Positions 38,199 through 47,780 of a stretch of 64,000 nt of DNA are shown here, in pieces. Numbering within the stretch: the stretch's first letter is position 1; every line of letters begins with the position of its first letter. The notes beneath the pieces were generated by a model. It was not told the DNA's origin. It ran no database searches and worked only from the letters and a program-made list of their open reading frames with translations. A program made the translations under genes and the position numbers. The DNA comes from UBA2334 sp049653005 (GTDB lineage: Bacteria; Pseudomonadota; Gammaproteobacteria; Burkholderiales; Burkholderiaceae_C), in the NCBI GenBank assembly GCA_049653005.1, contig JBASFL010000095.1, forward strand, positions 40,554 through 104,553. The letters run 5' to 3'.

Positions 38199-40919
38199 TC
38201 AGTCGGCCAGTGCGCGGGTGATGACCTCGCGCACGTCGTTGCTCAGCTCATTGCGGGCGGCCACGCGGGCGATGGCTTCGCGGGCGGCGCTGCGGTAGGG
38301 CTCGGCCAGTTTCTTCCAGCGGTCCAGGGCGCGGGCCAGGCGCGCGGCCACCTGGGGGTTGATGGCGTCCAGTTCCACCACCTGTTCACTCCAGAACACG
38401 TAGCCTGCGGCGTCTGTGCGGTGGAAGCCTGCCGGGTTGGCCTGGCAGTAGGTGGTGATGACGCTGCGGGCGCGGTTGGGGTTTTTCACCGTGAAGTCGG
38501 GGTGGGCCATCAGCCGTTTGACCAGCGGCAGCACCTGGCCCCCGCGGTCGGGGCTGCTGGCTTGCAGGGCAAACCATTTGTCGATGACCAGCGCTTCGTT
38601 TTTGAACAGGGCATGGAAGCGTTGCAGGGCGTTTTGCGCCAGCGGGTGCCCGGCACTGACCAGGGCCGACACGGCGCCAAAACGGTCGGTCATGTTGCTG
38701 GCGTCTTTGAAACGTTGCAGCGCTTTGCCGGGCCACACGGTGTCGCCGCGCAGGGTGGCGGCCAGACACAGGTGGGTGAGGGCCTGGTTGGCCAGGGCAC
38801 GGCGGCCGCAGGCGGCGGCGTCGGGCGAATAGGCGCCGGTGCTGGCGTTTTGGGCGTAGGCCCAGGCCCAGTCATCGCTCAGGTGCAGGGCCAGGGCTTC
38901 GCGCATGGCTTCGCGCACGGCGTGGATGCGTTGGGGGTCCACCACGTCCAGCTGCTCGGCCATGTACGTCTCGGCAGGCAGCGTCAGCACCAGTTCTTTG
39001 AAGGCGGGGTCAAGGTCGGGGTGGCGCAACACGGCACGCATGGCCTGAATATAGGCATCATTCAGTGCTCCAGCGCTTGATGGTGTTGATTCTTCAGCTA
39101 TCAGTTTCAGTGCCGTGCGCAAGGCCAGGCGTTGCCCGGCTTCCCATTGGTTGAACGGGTCTGGGTCGTGGGCGAGCAAGGTCAGCAGTTGCCCGTCGGT
39201 GTGGTTGAAGTCCAGCACCACGGGGGCGCTGAAACCGCGCAGCAACGAAGGCACTGGCTCGGTGCTCAGGCCGGCAAACACCAGGGTCTGGCTGGCCTCG
39301 GTCAGCACAAAGGTGCGGGTGTCTGCGGTGGCGGGTGGCTCGCCTTCCAGCTGCACGGGCAGGGGTTGGCCGCTTTGGCTTAGCAGGCCCATGGCCATGG
39401 GGATGACGAAGGGGGCTTTGTCGGGCTGGCCTGGTGTGGCACCGCAGCTTTGGTTGAAGGTGAGGGCGTAGGTGCCTGACGGCGCGTCAAAGTAGCCCTT
39501 CACGCTCACACGCGGTGTGCCCGCCTGCGAGTACCAGCGCTTGAACTGGGGCAGGTGGCGTGCCAGGGGGCTGTGGGGGTTGGCATCGGCCACCGCACCG
39601 GCAAAGTCGTCGCAGGTGACGGCCTGGCCGTCGTGGCGTTCGAAGTACAGCTTCATGCCATTTGCAAAACCGGCGCGGCCGTCGTCAGACGCGTTGGCCG
39701 TGGCCAGCGACTGCATCATGCGCACCACTTCAGCGCCTTTTTCGTAGACGGTGACGGTGTAGAAATTGTTGATTTCCAGGTAGCTGTCGGGCCGCACCGG
39801 GTGGGCCATGGGGCCCGCGTCTTCGGGGAACTGGGCGGTGCGCAGCACGCGCACGTCTTCGATGCGCTTGACGGCGCGGGCAGACGGGCTGCCCGCCATG
39901 TCCATGCTGAATTCCTGGTCGCGGAAGACGGTCAGGCCCTCTTTCAGGCTCAGCTGGAACCAGTCGCGGCAGGTGACGCGGTTGCCGGTCCAGTTGTGGA
40001 AGTACTCGTGGGCCACCACGCTTTCCACGTTGCCAAAGTCCACATCGGTGGCGGTGGCGGGGCTGGCCAACACGTATTTGGTGTTGAAAATGTTCAGGCC
40101 CTTGTTCTCCATGGCGCCCATGTTGAAGTCGCTGGTGGCGACGATCATGAAGCGTTCCAGGTCAAGCGGAAGGCCAAAGCGGGTTTCGTCCCACGCAATG
40201 GAGGCCATAAGCGAGTTCATGGCGTGTTCGGTTTTGTCGAGGTCGCCGGGGCGCACGTACACCTGCAACAGGTGGTCGGTGCCGCTGCGGCTGCGAATGG
40301 GCTGGCTGCGGCACACCAGGCTGCCAGCCACCAGCGCAAACAGGTAGGCGGGTTTTTTGTGGGGGTCCACCCATTTGGCGAATTGGCGGCCATCTTCCAG
40401 CAAGCCTTCTTCCACCAGGTTGCCGTTGGACAGCAGCACGGGGTACTTGGCTTTGTCGGCGCGCAGCGTGACGGTGTAGCTGGCCATCACGTCCGGGCGG
40501 TCCAGGAAATAGGTGATACGGCGGAAACCTTCGGCCTCGCACTGGGTGAAAAAGGTGTCCTGGCTGACGTACAGGCCCATCAGCTTGGTGTTTTTGGCGG
40601 GGGCGCAGGTGGTGAAGATTTCGAGGTCAAACGCCTCGTTGCCCTCGGGCAGGTTGGCCAGCACCAGTTGGCTGCCGTCCATCTTGAAGCTGGTGCCTTG
40701 GCCGTTGACCAGCACGCGGGCCAGGTTCAGGTCTTCGCCCTCCAGCCGCAGGGGCTGCGGGGCCACATCGGGGTTGCGGTGCAGGCGCATGCGGTTGAGC
40801 ACGCGGGTTTTGGCCGGGTCCAGGTCGAACGTCAGGTCAACGGTGTCGATCCAGAACGCGGGGGCGGTGTAGTCCTCACGCTTCACGAGGACCGCAGGGC
40901 CTTCTCGAAATGACAACAT
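38199..40919 (-). CDS. pepN: Aminopeptidase N (M1 family)
   Basis: A 906-residue zinc aminopeptidase of the E. coli PepN type. The exopeptidase motif GAMENKGLN and the zinc site HEYFHNWTGNR (with the second glutamate about 19 residues later in LKEGLTVFRD) are intact. The C-terminal half is the helical domain of the family. Residues about 604-621 (LIAEESTPSSAGALND) coincide with a copy of the dispersed repeat, so this surface loop was apparently acquired by insertion. It lies between prfB and fbp on the same strand. Confidence 0.95.
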   Translation of the reverse strand: MLSFREGPAVLVKREDYTAPAFWIDTVDLTFDLDPAKTRVLNRMRLHRNPDVAPQPLRLEGEDLNLARVLVNGQGTSFKMDGSQLVLANLPEGNEAFDLEIFTTCAPAKNTKLMGLYVSQDTFFTQCEAEGFRRITYFLDRPDVMASYTVTLRADKAKYPVLLSNGNLVEEGLLEDGRQFAKWVDPHKKPAYLFALVAGSLVCRSQPIRSRSGTDHLLQVYVRPGDLDKTEHAMNSLMASIAWDETRFGLPLDLERFMIVATSDFNMGAMENKGLNIFNTKYVLASPATATDVDFGNVESVVAHEYFHNWTGNRVTCRDWFQLSLKEGLTVFRDQEFSMDMAGSPSARAVKRIEDVRVLRTAQFPEDAGPMAHPVRPDSYLEINNFYTVTVYEKGAEVVRMMQSLATANASDDGRAGFANGMKLYFERHDGQAVTCDDFAGAVADANPHSPLARHLPQFKRWYSQAGTPRVSVKGYFDAPSGTYALTFNQSCGATPGQPDKAPFVIPMAMGLLSQSGQPLPVQLEGEPPATADTRTFVLTEASQTLVFAGLSTEPVPSLLRGFSAPVVLDFNHTDGQLLTLLAHDPDPFNQWEAGQRLALRTALKLIAEESTPSSAGALNDAYIQAMRAVLRHPDLDPAFKELVLTLPAETYMAEQLDVVDPQRIHAVREAMREALALHLSDDWAWAYAQNASTGAYSPDAAACGRRALANQALTHLCLAATLRGDTVWPGKALQRFKDASNMTDRFGAVSALVSAGHPLAQNALQRFHALFKNEALVIDKWFALQASSPDRGGQVLPLVKRLMAHPDFTVKNPNRARSVITTYCQANPAGFHRTDAAGYVFWSEQVVELDAINPQVAARLARALDRWKKLAEPYRSAAREAIARVAARNELSNDVREVITRALAD
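39058..39110 (-). repeat. Dispersed repeat embedded in pepN
   Basis: On the minus strand the segment reads GATAGCTGAAG, a spacer, ATCAAGCGCTGGAGC, then ACTGAATGAT, the same order as the intergenic copies. The pepN frame runs through it without a stop. Confidence 0.6.
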
Positions 40920-40949
40920 GGGTTTCCTTTGGTGGGTGTGTGAGGCGTT

Positions 40950-40976
40950 GCCCGCCCTGTCAAAAAAAGGGCGGGC
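40950..40976 (-). terminator. Hairpin after prfB
   Basis: GCCCGCCCT (40950-40958) pairs perfectly with AGGGCGGGC (40968-40976) around a 9-base loop that is A-rich on plus. It separates prfB from pepN and may terminate or attenuate the minus-strand transcript. Confidence 0.55.
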
Positions 40977-40986
40977 AAACCGGGGG

Positions 40987-42091
40987 TCAAACGCCTTGCT
41001 TCAGGCTGGCTTCAATGAACGCGTCGAGGTCACCGTCCAGCACTTTTTGGGTGGCCGAAATTTCAACGTTGGTGCGCAGGTCTTTGATGCGGCTGTTGTC
41101 CAACACGTAAGAGCGAATCTGGTGGCCCCAGCCCACATCGGTCTTGGTGTCTTCCAGCTTTTGCTGCTCTTCCTGCTGCTTGCGCAGCTCGTGGTCGTAC
41201 AGGCGGCTGCGCAGGCGCTTCCAGGCCACGTCGCGGTTGCTGTGCTGGCTGCGGCCGTCCTGGCACTGCACCACGATGCCGGTGGGGATGTGCGTCAGGC
41301 GCACGGCCGAGTCGGTTTTGTTGATGTGCTGGCCGCCCGCACCCGAGGCACGGAAGGTGTCGGTGCGCACGTCTGCCGGGTTGATGTTGATCTCGATCGA
41401 GTCGTCAATTTCCGGGTACACAAACACGCTGGCAAAGCTGGTGTGGCGGCCGCCCGAGCTGTCGAACGGGCTTTTGCGCACCAGGCGGTGCACACCGGTT
41501 TCGGTGCGCAGCAGGCCAAAGGCGTATTCGCCCTCAATTTTGATGGTGGCGCTTTTGATGCCCGCGGTGTCGCCCGCGGTTTCGTCTTCCAGCGTGGCTT
41601 TGAAGTCTTTGCGTTCGGCGTATTTCAGGTACTGGCGCAGCAGCATGCTGGCCCAGTCGCAGGCCTCGGTGCCACCGGCACCGGCTTGGATGTCCAGGAA
41701 GCAGTTCAGCGGGTCGGCCGGGTTGCTGAACATGCGGCGGAACTCCAGCCGCTCGACGATTTCGCCCAGCTTGGCCGCTTCCACTTCGATGGTTTGCAGG
41801 CCGGCGTAGTCGTCATCGGCCTTGGACATGTCGAACAGCTCGCTGTTGTCGGCCAGCTCGCTGGTGAGGTTGTCCAACACCAGCACCACGTCTTCAAGGG
41901 ATTTCTTTTCTTTGCCCAGTTCCTGGGCGCGTTTGGGGCTGTCCCAGACCTTGGGGTCTTCCAGCGCGCTTTCAACTTCCTTGAGCTTCAATGCCTTGGC
42001 ATCGTAGTCAAAGATACCTCCGAAGTTCCACCACCCGCTGGCTCAGGTCGGCAAGGCGGGCGTTGATGGTGTTGATGTGTTCTGCTTCCAT
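40987..42091 (-). CDS. prfB: Peptide chain release factor 2, with programmed +1 frameshift
   Basis: RF2 recognises UGA and UAA stop codons. Translation begins at the ATG at 42091, gives 27 residues ending RRYL, then meets TGA (42010-42008). The site has CGGAGG, a short spacer and CTTTGAC, the classic RF2 autoregulatory frameshift signal. Shifting +1 continues with DYDAKALKLKEVE to the stop at 40987, about 367 residues in all. The SPFDSSGGRHTSF stop-recognition motif and the catalytic GAGGQH motif are intact. When RF2 is scarce the frameshift is favoured. Confidence 0.95.
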
Positions 42092-42149
42092 GGGGGGGCC
42101 TCGAAAATTCGGTTCAAAATCAAAACACTGATTATCGTCTGCAAGCCCC

Positions 42150-43175
42150 ATGCCACCCACACCACCGCCCGCCCGAAACCGCTGGATAGACCACGCCAAA
42201 GCGATTGGCATTGTGTTGGTGGTGTACGGCCATGTGGCACGGGGGCTTCACAGCGCCGGGTTGCCGATGTCGGAGCCCCTGTTTGTGCTGGTGGACAGCG
42301 TGATTTACAGCTTCCACATGCCGCTGTTTTTTCTGCTGTCGGGCACTTTGTTTTACGGCTCTTTGCAGCGGCACGGGGCGCTGCCTGTGCTGCGCAGCAA
42401 GGTGGACAGCATTGTGTACCCCTACCTTTTGTGGTCTTTGCTGCAGGGGGGCATTGAGGTGGTGCTGGGCCGGTGGACGAATGGCAGCGTCACGCTGGCC
42501 GATGTGTTGTCGCTGTGGCAGCCGCGCATGCAGTTCTGGTTTTTGTATGCCTTGTTTTTTGTCACGGTGCTGGCGGTGCTGGTGTACCGCCGCTTGCCTC
42601 CGGCGGCACTGGGCTGGGTGGCGTTGGCAGGCACGGGGGTGTTTTTGGCCCGCGCGGCCTTGCCCGATGTGAACCCGCTGGGCTATGTGTGGGCCTATGC
42701 CGGGTTTTTTGCCTGGGGGGTGTATTTCAACCAGGTGGCTGCAGCCGTGCACCGCTGGCGCTGGGCGCTGCTGGGGCCGTTGACGGTGTTGTTTGTGGCC
42801 GGGCAGTGGGGGTTCCATGGGCCGTTGGGGCTGGTGCACACCGTGGGCGATGTGCGTTTGCTGGCCCTGGCGGCGGTGTCCATGGCCTGGGTGGTGGTGC
42901 TGTGCATGGTGCTGGACCGTCCCGCGTTTGCGTGGCTGGCCCGCCTGGGCACCTGGTCCATGCCCATTTATCTGGCCCACACGCTGGCCAGTAGCGGCAC
43001 GCGCATTGCCTTGTCCAAGGTGCTGCAGGTGCAGCACGTGCCCACGCACCTGGTGCTGGGCACCGCCGTGGGTCTGCTGGCCCCGGTGGTGCTGGTGTGG
43101 CTGGCCCCGCGCTTGAAGGCGCAGTGGCTGTTTGACGCGCCCGCCTGGTGGGTGCGGGCGGGGTTGCGGCGCTGA
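42150..43175 (+). CDS. Acyltransferase family 3 membrane protein
   Basis: A 341-residue inner-membrane protein with about ten hydrophobic spans. It begins with the family motif RWIDHAKAIGIVLVVYGH (catalytic-type histidine) and has FHMPLFFLLSG. Family members transfer acyl groups to sugars, peptidoglycan, O-antigen or small molecules; the acceptor is not predictable here. Divergent from prfB; the two starts are 58 bases apart. Confidence 0.85.
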   Translation: MPPTPPPARNRWIDHAKAIGIVLVVYGHVARGLHSAGLPMSEPLFVLVDSVIYSFHMPLFFLLSGTLFYGSLQRHGALPVLRSKVDSIVYPYLLWSLLQGGIEVVLGRWTNGSVTLADVLSLWQPRMQFWFLYALFFVTVLAVLVYRRLPPAALGWVALAGTGVFLARAALPDVNPLGYVWAYAGFFAWGVYFNQVAAAVHRWRWALLGPLTVLFVAGQWGFHGPLGLVHTVGDVRLLALAAVSMAWVVVLCMVLDRPAFAWLARLGTWSMPIYLAHTLASSGTRIALSKVLQVQHVPTHLVLGTAVGLLAPVVLVWLAPRLKAQWLFDAPAWWVRAGLRR

Positions 43176-43188
43176 ACCGCCGACGCCC

Positions 43189-44154
43189 CTAATTCGCCAA
43201 AAAACGGGCCAACAACGCCGCCAGTTGCGCGGGCTGGTCGTGGTGCAGCATGTGGCCTGCGTCGTCGATCTGGGCCACTTCCACCTGGGGCACGCTTTTC
43301 AGGCGCTCGTGGTATTCGTCCAGCGTGTAGCGGTTTTGCCACCACTGCGCCATTTGGTTTTGCGCCGCTTCCACGGCCAGCACGGGCGCGGTGATGCGTT
43401 GGTGCACGGCCAGCACCTCTTCCACGCGGTACAGCTGGGGGTTGACCAGTTTGTGCCCTGCCTCGCCCAAGATGCGCCACTGCCCGTCGGCCCCCGGCGC
43501 GGCCCACTCACCCGCCAGCCACAACGCTTTGTCGGCGGGCAGGCGGGGGTTGGTTTTCACCAGGCGCTGGGCCACGGCTTCGCGGCTGGCGTAGCTTTTC
43601 AGGTCTTTGCTGCCCTGGCGCAGGGCCTGCAGTTCGTCCAGCCACTGGGTCAGGCGGGTGGGGGCCTGGGCGGGGCGGGTGGCGGGCATGCCAAAGCCTT
43701 CCAGGTTGACCAGGCGGCGCACGCGCTGGGGCCGCACCCCGGCGTACAGCATGGCCACGTTGCCGCCCATGCTGTGGCCCACCAGGTCAATGGGTTGGCC
43801 CGGGCACAGGTGGTCGAGCAGGGCGTCCAGGTCGGCCACGTAGTCTGGGAACCAGTAGCAATCGGCCCCGCCCGAGGGCGTCAGGCCAAAACCACGCCAG
43901 TCGGGGGCGATGACCCAGCGGTCTTGGCCCAGGTCGGCCAGCGCGTCCACCACAAACTGGAACGACGCGCCCACGTCCATCCAGCCGTGCACCATCACGA
44001 GCGGTGGCACGCCCGGCTGGGGCTGGCCCCACTGGCGCACGTGGTAACTTAAGTGACGCACAGGCACAAAACCGCCGCGCATGGCGCGCCGAACGGTGTA
44101 GAAAGCGGCCTGTTCCAAAGCCGGGTGTGGGGTGGTGGGGGTGGGCAAAGACAT
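43189..44154 (-). CDS. Alpha/beta hydrolase
   Basis: A 321-residue hydrolase from the ATG at 44154. The oxyanion motif is VHGWMDVGASF, the nucleophile elbow is GHSMGG near residue 124, and the histidine is in DAGHMLHHDQP near the C-terminus. Similar enzymes act on esters, lipids or epoxides. The start lies 61 bases from the divergent acyl-CoA synthetase gene, so the two may be jointly controlled. Confidence 0.85.
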   Translation of the reverse strand: MSLPTPTTPHPALEQAAFYTVRRAMRGGFVPVRHLSYHVRQWGQPQPGVPPLVMVHGWMDVGASFQFVVDALADLGQDRWVIAPDWRGFGLTPSGGADCYWFPDYVADLDALLDHLCPGQPIDLVGHSMGGNVAMLYAGVRPQRVRRLVNLEGFGMPATRPAQAPTRLTQWLDELQALRQGSKDLKSYASREAVAQRLVKTNPRLPADKALWLAGEWAAPGADGQWRILGEAGHKLVNPQLYRVEEVLAVHQRITAPVLAVEAAQNQMAQWWQNRYTLDEYHERLKSVPQVEVAQIDDAGHMLHHDQPAQLAALLARFLAN

Positions 44155-44215
44155 GCCGCCTACTGTAGCCACCCATGCCCGGCACCGCTTTGCCCACCCG
44201 TCAACGCCGAGACAC

Positions 44216-46114
44216 ATGACCACTCCCACCACGCCCAACCTCGCTGACCACCACACCGCCATGCAACAGCGCTTTGGCTGGCAGGTGCCCCCGCGCCTGA
44301 ACATGGCCCACTGGTGCTGTGGCCGCTGGGCCGCCAGCCCAGCGCATGCAAACAACGTAGCTGTGGTTGCAGATGGGGCAAGCGCTGGCGCCACATTTCA
44401 TTCTTATTTTGAGTTGCAGCAACACGCCAACCGTTTGTCGCAGGTGCTGAGCGGCTGGGGGCTGGCGCGGGGCGACCGGGTGGCCATCGTGATGCCGCAG
44501 CGGTTTGAAACCGCCGTGGCTTACATGGGTGTGCTGCAAGCGGGTGGGGTGGGCATGCCCCTGTCCATGCTGTTTGGCCCCGAGGCCTTGGCCTACCGCC
44601 TGCAAGACAGCGCCGCCGCCGTGGCCTTGTGCGACGCCGCCGCGTTGCCCCACCTGCTGGAAGTGAGCGCCGACTGCCCCGCGCTGCGCCACATCGTGGT
44701 GGTCGGCGACTTTGATGGGCCGGTGTCTGGCACCGCCGCGGTGCACGGCTGGCAAGCCACCCTGGCCGCCGCGCCCGACCACTTCACTTGCGCCGACACC
44801 GCCGCCGACGAACCTGCGGTGCTGATTTACACCAGCGGCACCACCGGCAACCCCAAGGGCGGCCTCATTCCGCACCGGGCGCTGGTGGGCAACCTGAGTG
44901 GTTTTGTGTGCAGCCAAAACGGTTTTGGCTTTCCGCTGGGGGCCGATGGCGAGTTACCGTTTCCGTCCCACCTGGGCGGCGATGCCACAGCCGACGTGCC
45001 CCTGCCCACCGGCAGCCAGGCCGTGTTCTGGTCGCCCGCCGACTGGGCCTGGACCGGGGGGCTGATGGACGCGCTGTTGCCCACGCTGTACTTTGGCCGC
45101 CCCATCGTGGCCTACCACGGGCGCTTCAGCCCCGAGGTGGCGTTCACCCTGCTGCAGCGCCACGGCGTGACGCACAGCTTTCTGTTCCCCACCGCATTGA
45201 AGGCCATGATGAAGGCCTGCCCCCGCCCGCGCGAGCAGTTCCAGTTCCAGCTGCAAGGCCTGATGAGCGCGGGCGAGGCCGTGGGCGACGCCGTGTTTGC
45301 CTACTGCCGCGAGCAACTGGGCGTGGTGGTGAACGAAATGTTTGGCCAGACCGAGGTGAACTACATCGTGGGCAACTTCTGCCTGGGCGCCGTGTGGGGC
45401 GATGCGACCGATGCCGCAAGGGCTCCCATCGGGTGGCCCGCCAAGCCCGGCAGCATGGGCAAGGGCTACCCCGGCCACCGCGTCACCACCATTGACGACG
45501 ACGGCCACGAATGCCCGGTGGGCGTGCCCGGCGAGGTGGCCATCCACCGCCGCAGCCCCAATGGCGAACCCGACCCCATCTTCATGCTGGGCTACTGGGG
45601 CAAGCCCGAGGCCACGCTGGCCAAGTTCACCGGCAGCGCCGACGACAGCTGGTTCCGCACCGGCGACATGGCCGTGCGCGACGCCGACGGTTACCTGTGG
45701 TACCACGGCCGGGCCGACGACGTGTTCAAAGTGGCGGGCTACCGCATTGGCCCCAGCGAGATCGAAAACTGCCTGGTCAAACACCCCGCCGTGCTCAACG
45801 CCGCCGTGGTGCCCAAGCCCGACACCGAGCGCGGTGCGGTGGTCAAAGCCTACGTGGTGCTGGCCGCAGAGTACATAGCAAACAACCCATACGGCATAAG
45901 CGCCAGCGGCATTTTTGATGAAGAAACCACCGCGCCGCTGGTGGCCGAGCTGCAAGCCCACGTCAAATCGCAACTGGCACCTTATGAATACCCCAAAGAA
46001 GTGGAGTTTGTGGACACCCTGCCCATGACCACCACCGGCAAAGTGCAGCGCCGCATCCTGCGTTTGCAGGAAGAAGATCGCGCGCGCAACGCCAACGCCG
46101 GCCCCCGTGGCTGA
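44216..46114 (+). CDS. AMP-dependent acyl-CoA synthetase
   Basis: A 632-residue ANL-superfamily enzyme that activates a carboxylic acid to an acyl-adenylate and then to an acyl-CoA. The phosphate-binding YTSGTTGNPKG is near residue 204, the adenine motif MFGQTEVN in the middle, GYRIGPSEIENCL near the hinge, and the catalytic lysine in MTTTGKVQRR close to the end. The acid is probably short- or medium-chain. Two dispersed-repeat copies are embedded, at about residues 48-65 and 553-571. The ATG at 44216 is preferred over an upstream frame at 44132. Confidence 0.9.
   Translation: MTTPTTPNLADHHTAMQQRFGWQVPPRLNMAHWCCGRWAASPAHANNVAVVADGASAGATFHSYFELQQHANRLSQVLSGWGLARGDRVAIVMPQRFETAVAYMGVLQAGGVGMPLSMLFGPEALAYRLQDSAAAVALCDAAALPHLLEVSADCPALRHIVVVGDFDGPVSGTAAVHGWQATLAAAPDHFTCADTAADEPAVLIYTSGTTGNPKGGLIPHRALVGNLSGFVCSQNGFGFPLGADGELPFPSHLGGDATADVPLPTGSQAVFWSPADWAWTGGLMDALLPTLYFGRPIVAYHGRFSPEVAFTLLQRHGVTHSFLFPTALKAMMKACPRPREQFQFQLQGLMSAGEAVGDAVFAYCREQLGVVVNEMFGQTEVNYIVGNFCLGAVWGDATDAARAPIGWPAKPGSMGKGYPGHRVTTIDDDGHECPVGVPGEVAIHRRSPNGEPDPIFMLGYWGKPEATLAKFTGSADDSWFRTGDMAVRDADGYLWYHGRADDVFKVAGYRIGPSEIENCLVKHPAVLNAAVVPKPDTERGAVVKAYVVLAAEYIANNPYGISASGIFDEETTAPLVAELQAHVKSQLAPYEYPKEVEFVDTLPMTTTGKVQRRILRLQEEDRARNANAGPRG
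44357..44411 (+). repeat. Dispersed repeat embedded near the 5' end of the acyl-CoA synthetase gene
   Basis: It reads GTAGCTG, a 14-base spacer, GCAAGCGCTGGCGCC, then TTTCATTCTTATTTTGA, matching the family order. The local codon usage is A/T-richer than the flanks. It encodes VAVVADGASAGATFHSYFE. Confidence 0.55.
45873..45926 (+). repeat. Dispersed repeat embedded near the 3' end of the acyl-CoA synthetase gene
   Basis: It reads ATAGCAAACAACC, a spacer, ATAAGCGCCAGCGGC, then ATTTTTGATGAAG. It encodes YIANNPYGISASGIFDEE between AAE and TTAPLVAELQ, a position where relatives of this enzyme, as I recall them, are shorter. Confidence 0.6.
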
Positions 46115-46150
46115 CCCCTTGCACACCCCTCAACGACAACGGAGCACCCT

Positions 46151-47221
46151 ATGCAAACCATTCCCCTGGGCCAAAGTGGCCTGAACGTCACCCCCATCTG
46201 CCTGGGCACCATGACCTTTGGTGAACAGGTGAACCAGGCCAACGCCCACACCATCCTGGACCGCGCGGTGGAGCGCGGCGTCAATTTCCTGGACACGGCC
46301 GAGATGTACGCCGTGCCCGCCAAGGCCGAAACCTGCGGGGCGACTGAAACCATCATCGGCCACTGGCTTGCCGCCAACCCCGGCGCGCGCCAGAAAGTGG
46401 TGCTGGCCACCAAGGTGGCCGGGCCGTCGCGCGGCATGCCCTGGATTCGCGGCGACCAGTCGGGTTTGACCAAAGCCGAAATCCTCACCGCCTGCGACAA
46501 CAGCCTGCGCCGCCTGCAAACCGATGTGATCGACCTCTACCAAATCCACTGGCCTGCGCGCAACGTGCCTGCGTTCGGTGCTGTTTATTTTGATCCGAAC
46601 AAAGACAAGCCTTGCGCCAGCATCCACGAGCAGCTGGAGGCCATGGCCGAGCTGGTGAAAGCGGGCAAGGTGCGCGCCATTGGCCTGTCCAACGAAACGC
46701 CTTACGGCGTGCACGAGTTTGTTCGCCTGGCCGAGCAGCACGGGCTGCCCCGCGTGGCCACGGTGCAAAACCCCTATTGCCTCGTCAACCGCAGTTGGGA
46801 AAACGGTCTGGACGAAACCTGCCACCGCCTCGGCGTGGGCCTGCTGGCCTATTCCCCGCTGGGCTTTGGGCTGCTGACGGGCAAGTACGACAACGGCGGC
46901 ATCCACAAACCCGCCAGCGCCGAGGGCCAGCAAGGCCGCATGGCCCTGTACGACAGCATGAAAGCCCAGCGCTGGGGCCGCCCCGAGGCCCTGGCCAGCG
47001 CACAAAAGTACAACACCCTGGCCCGCGAACACGGCCTCACCCCCAGCCAACTGGCGCTGGCTTTTTGCTACCGCAACTGGCGCGTGGCCAGCACCATCAT
47101 CGGTGTGACCAGCCTGGCCCAGCTGGACGAATGCCTGGACGCCTGGAGCGTGCAACTGACGCCCGAGCTGCTGAAGGCCATCGACGCCATCCGCTGGGAA
47201 CACCGCGATCTGGCGCAGTGA
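46151..47221 (+). CDS. Aldo/keto reductase, Tas-like
   Basis: A 356-residue NADPH-dependent reductase. The TIM-barrel family motifs are LGTMTFGE, the catalytic aspartate/tyrosine region FLDTAEMY, lysine in VVLATKVAG, and the histidine region DLYQIHWP. It also has the YSPLGFGLLTGKY signature. It closely follows the acyl-CoA synthetase gene (36 bases). The physiological substrate is unknown. Confidence 0.9.
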   Translation: MQTIPLGQSGLNVTPICLGTMTFGEQVNQANAHTILDRAVERGVNFLDTAEMYAVPAKAETCGATETIIGHWLAANPGARQKVVLATKVAGPSRGMPWIRGDQSGLTKAEILTACDNSLRRLQTDVIDLYQIHWPARNVPAFGAVYFDPNKDKPCASIHEQLEAMAELVKAGKVRAIGLSNETPYGVHEFVRLAEQHGLPRVATVQNPYCLVNRSWENGLDETCHRLGVGLLAYSPLGFGLLTGKYDNGGIHKPASAEGQQGRMALYDSMKAQRWGRPEALASAQKYNTLAREHGLTPSQLALAFCYRNWRVASTIIGVTSLAQLDECLDAWSVQLTPELLKAIDAIRWEHRDLAQ

Positions 47222-47246
47222 CCGGGGGCATTTGCACGTTGCAGCG

Positions 47247-47750
47247 ATGGCGAAAAAAGACAAATCCACCGGGCATGTCTCTGAAACCCCCGCCACCGCC
47301 TGGCTGAAAAGCCAGGGCGTGGCGTACACCGAGCACCCCTACGAATACCTGGAGCACGGCGGGGCGCAGCACAGCGCGGCGGTGTTGGGGTTGGACCCGT
47401 TCACGGTGGTCAAAACCCTCATCATGCAAGACCAGGACGCCAAGCCGCTGGCGGTGTTGATGCACGGCAACCGCACCGTGTCCACCAAAAACCTGGCGCG
47501 GCAGATCGGGGCCAAGTCGGTGGAGCCATGCAAACCCGAGGTGGCCAACCGCCACAGCGGCTACCTGGTGGGCGGCACCTCGCCGTTTGGGCTGCGCAAG
47601 GCCATGCCGGTGTATGTGGAGTCCACGGTGCTGGCGTTGCCGCGCATTTGCATCAACGGCGGGCGGCGGGGTTTTCTGGTGGGGCTGAACCCCAGCGTAC
47701 TGAGTGGCCCACTGGGTGCCCAGCCGGTGCAGTGTGCGCTGGCAGAATAG
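47247..47750 (+). CDS. YbaK-type aminoacyl-tRNA deacylase
   Basis: A 167-residue protein of the YbaK/EbsC family, which removes wrongly attached amino acids from tRNA, typically Cys from tRNA-Pro. Visible landmarks are KTLIMQDQDAKPLAVLMHG, the lysine in VSTKNLARQIG, and GYLVGGTSPFGLRKAMPVYVE. I use the ATG at 47247 (MAKKDK). It begins 25 bases after the reductase gene. Confidence 0.9.
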   Translation: MAKKDKSTGHVSETPATAWLKSQGVAYTEHPYEYLEHGGAQHSAAVLGLDPFTVVKTLIMQDQDAKPLAVLMHGNRTVSTKNLARQIGAKSVEPCKPEVANRHSGYLVGGTSPFGLRKAMPVYVESTVLALPRICINGGRRGFLVGLNPSVLSGPLGAQPVQCALAE

Positions 47751-47780
47751 GCGGCTTTCAGGCCTTGTAAAGGTCTTTGA

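Noticed and set aside
39555..40913. Long plus-strand open frame opposite pepN
   Set aside because: Shadow of pepN; no recognisable protein motifs.
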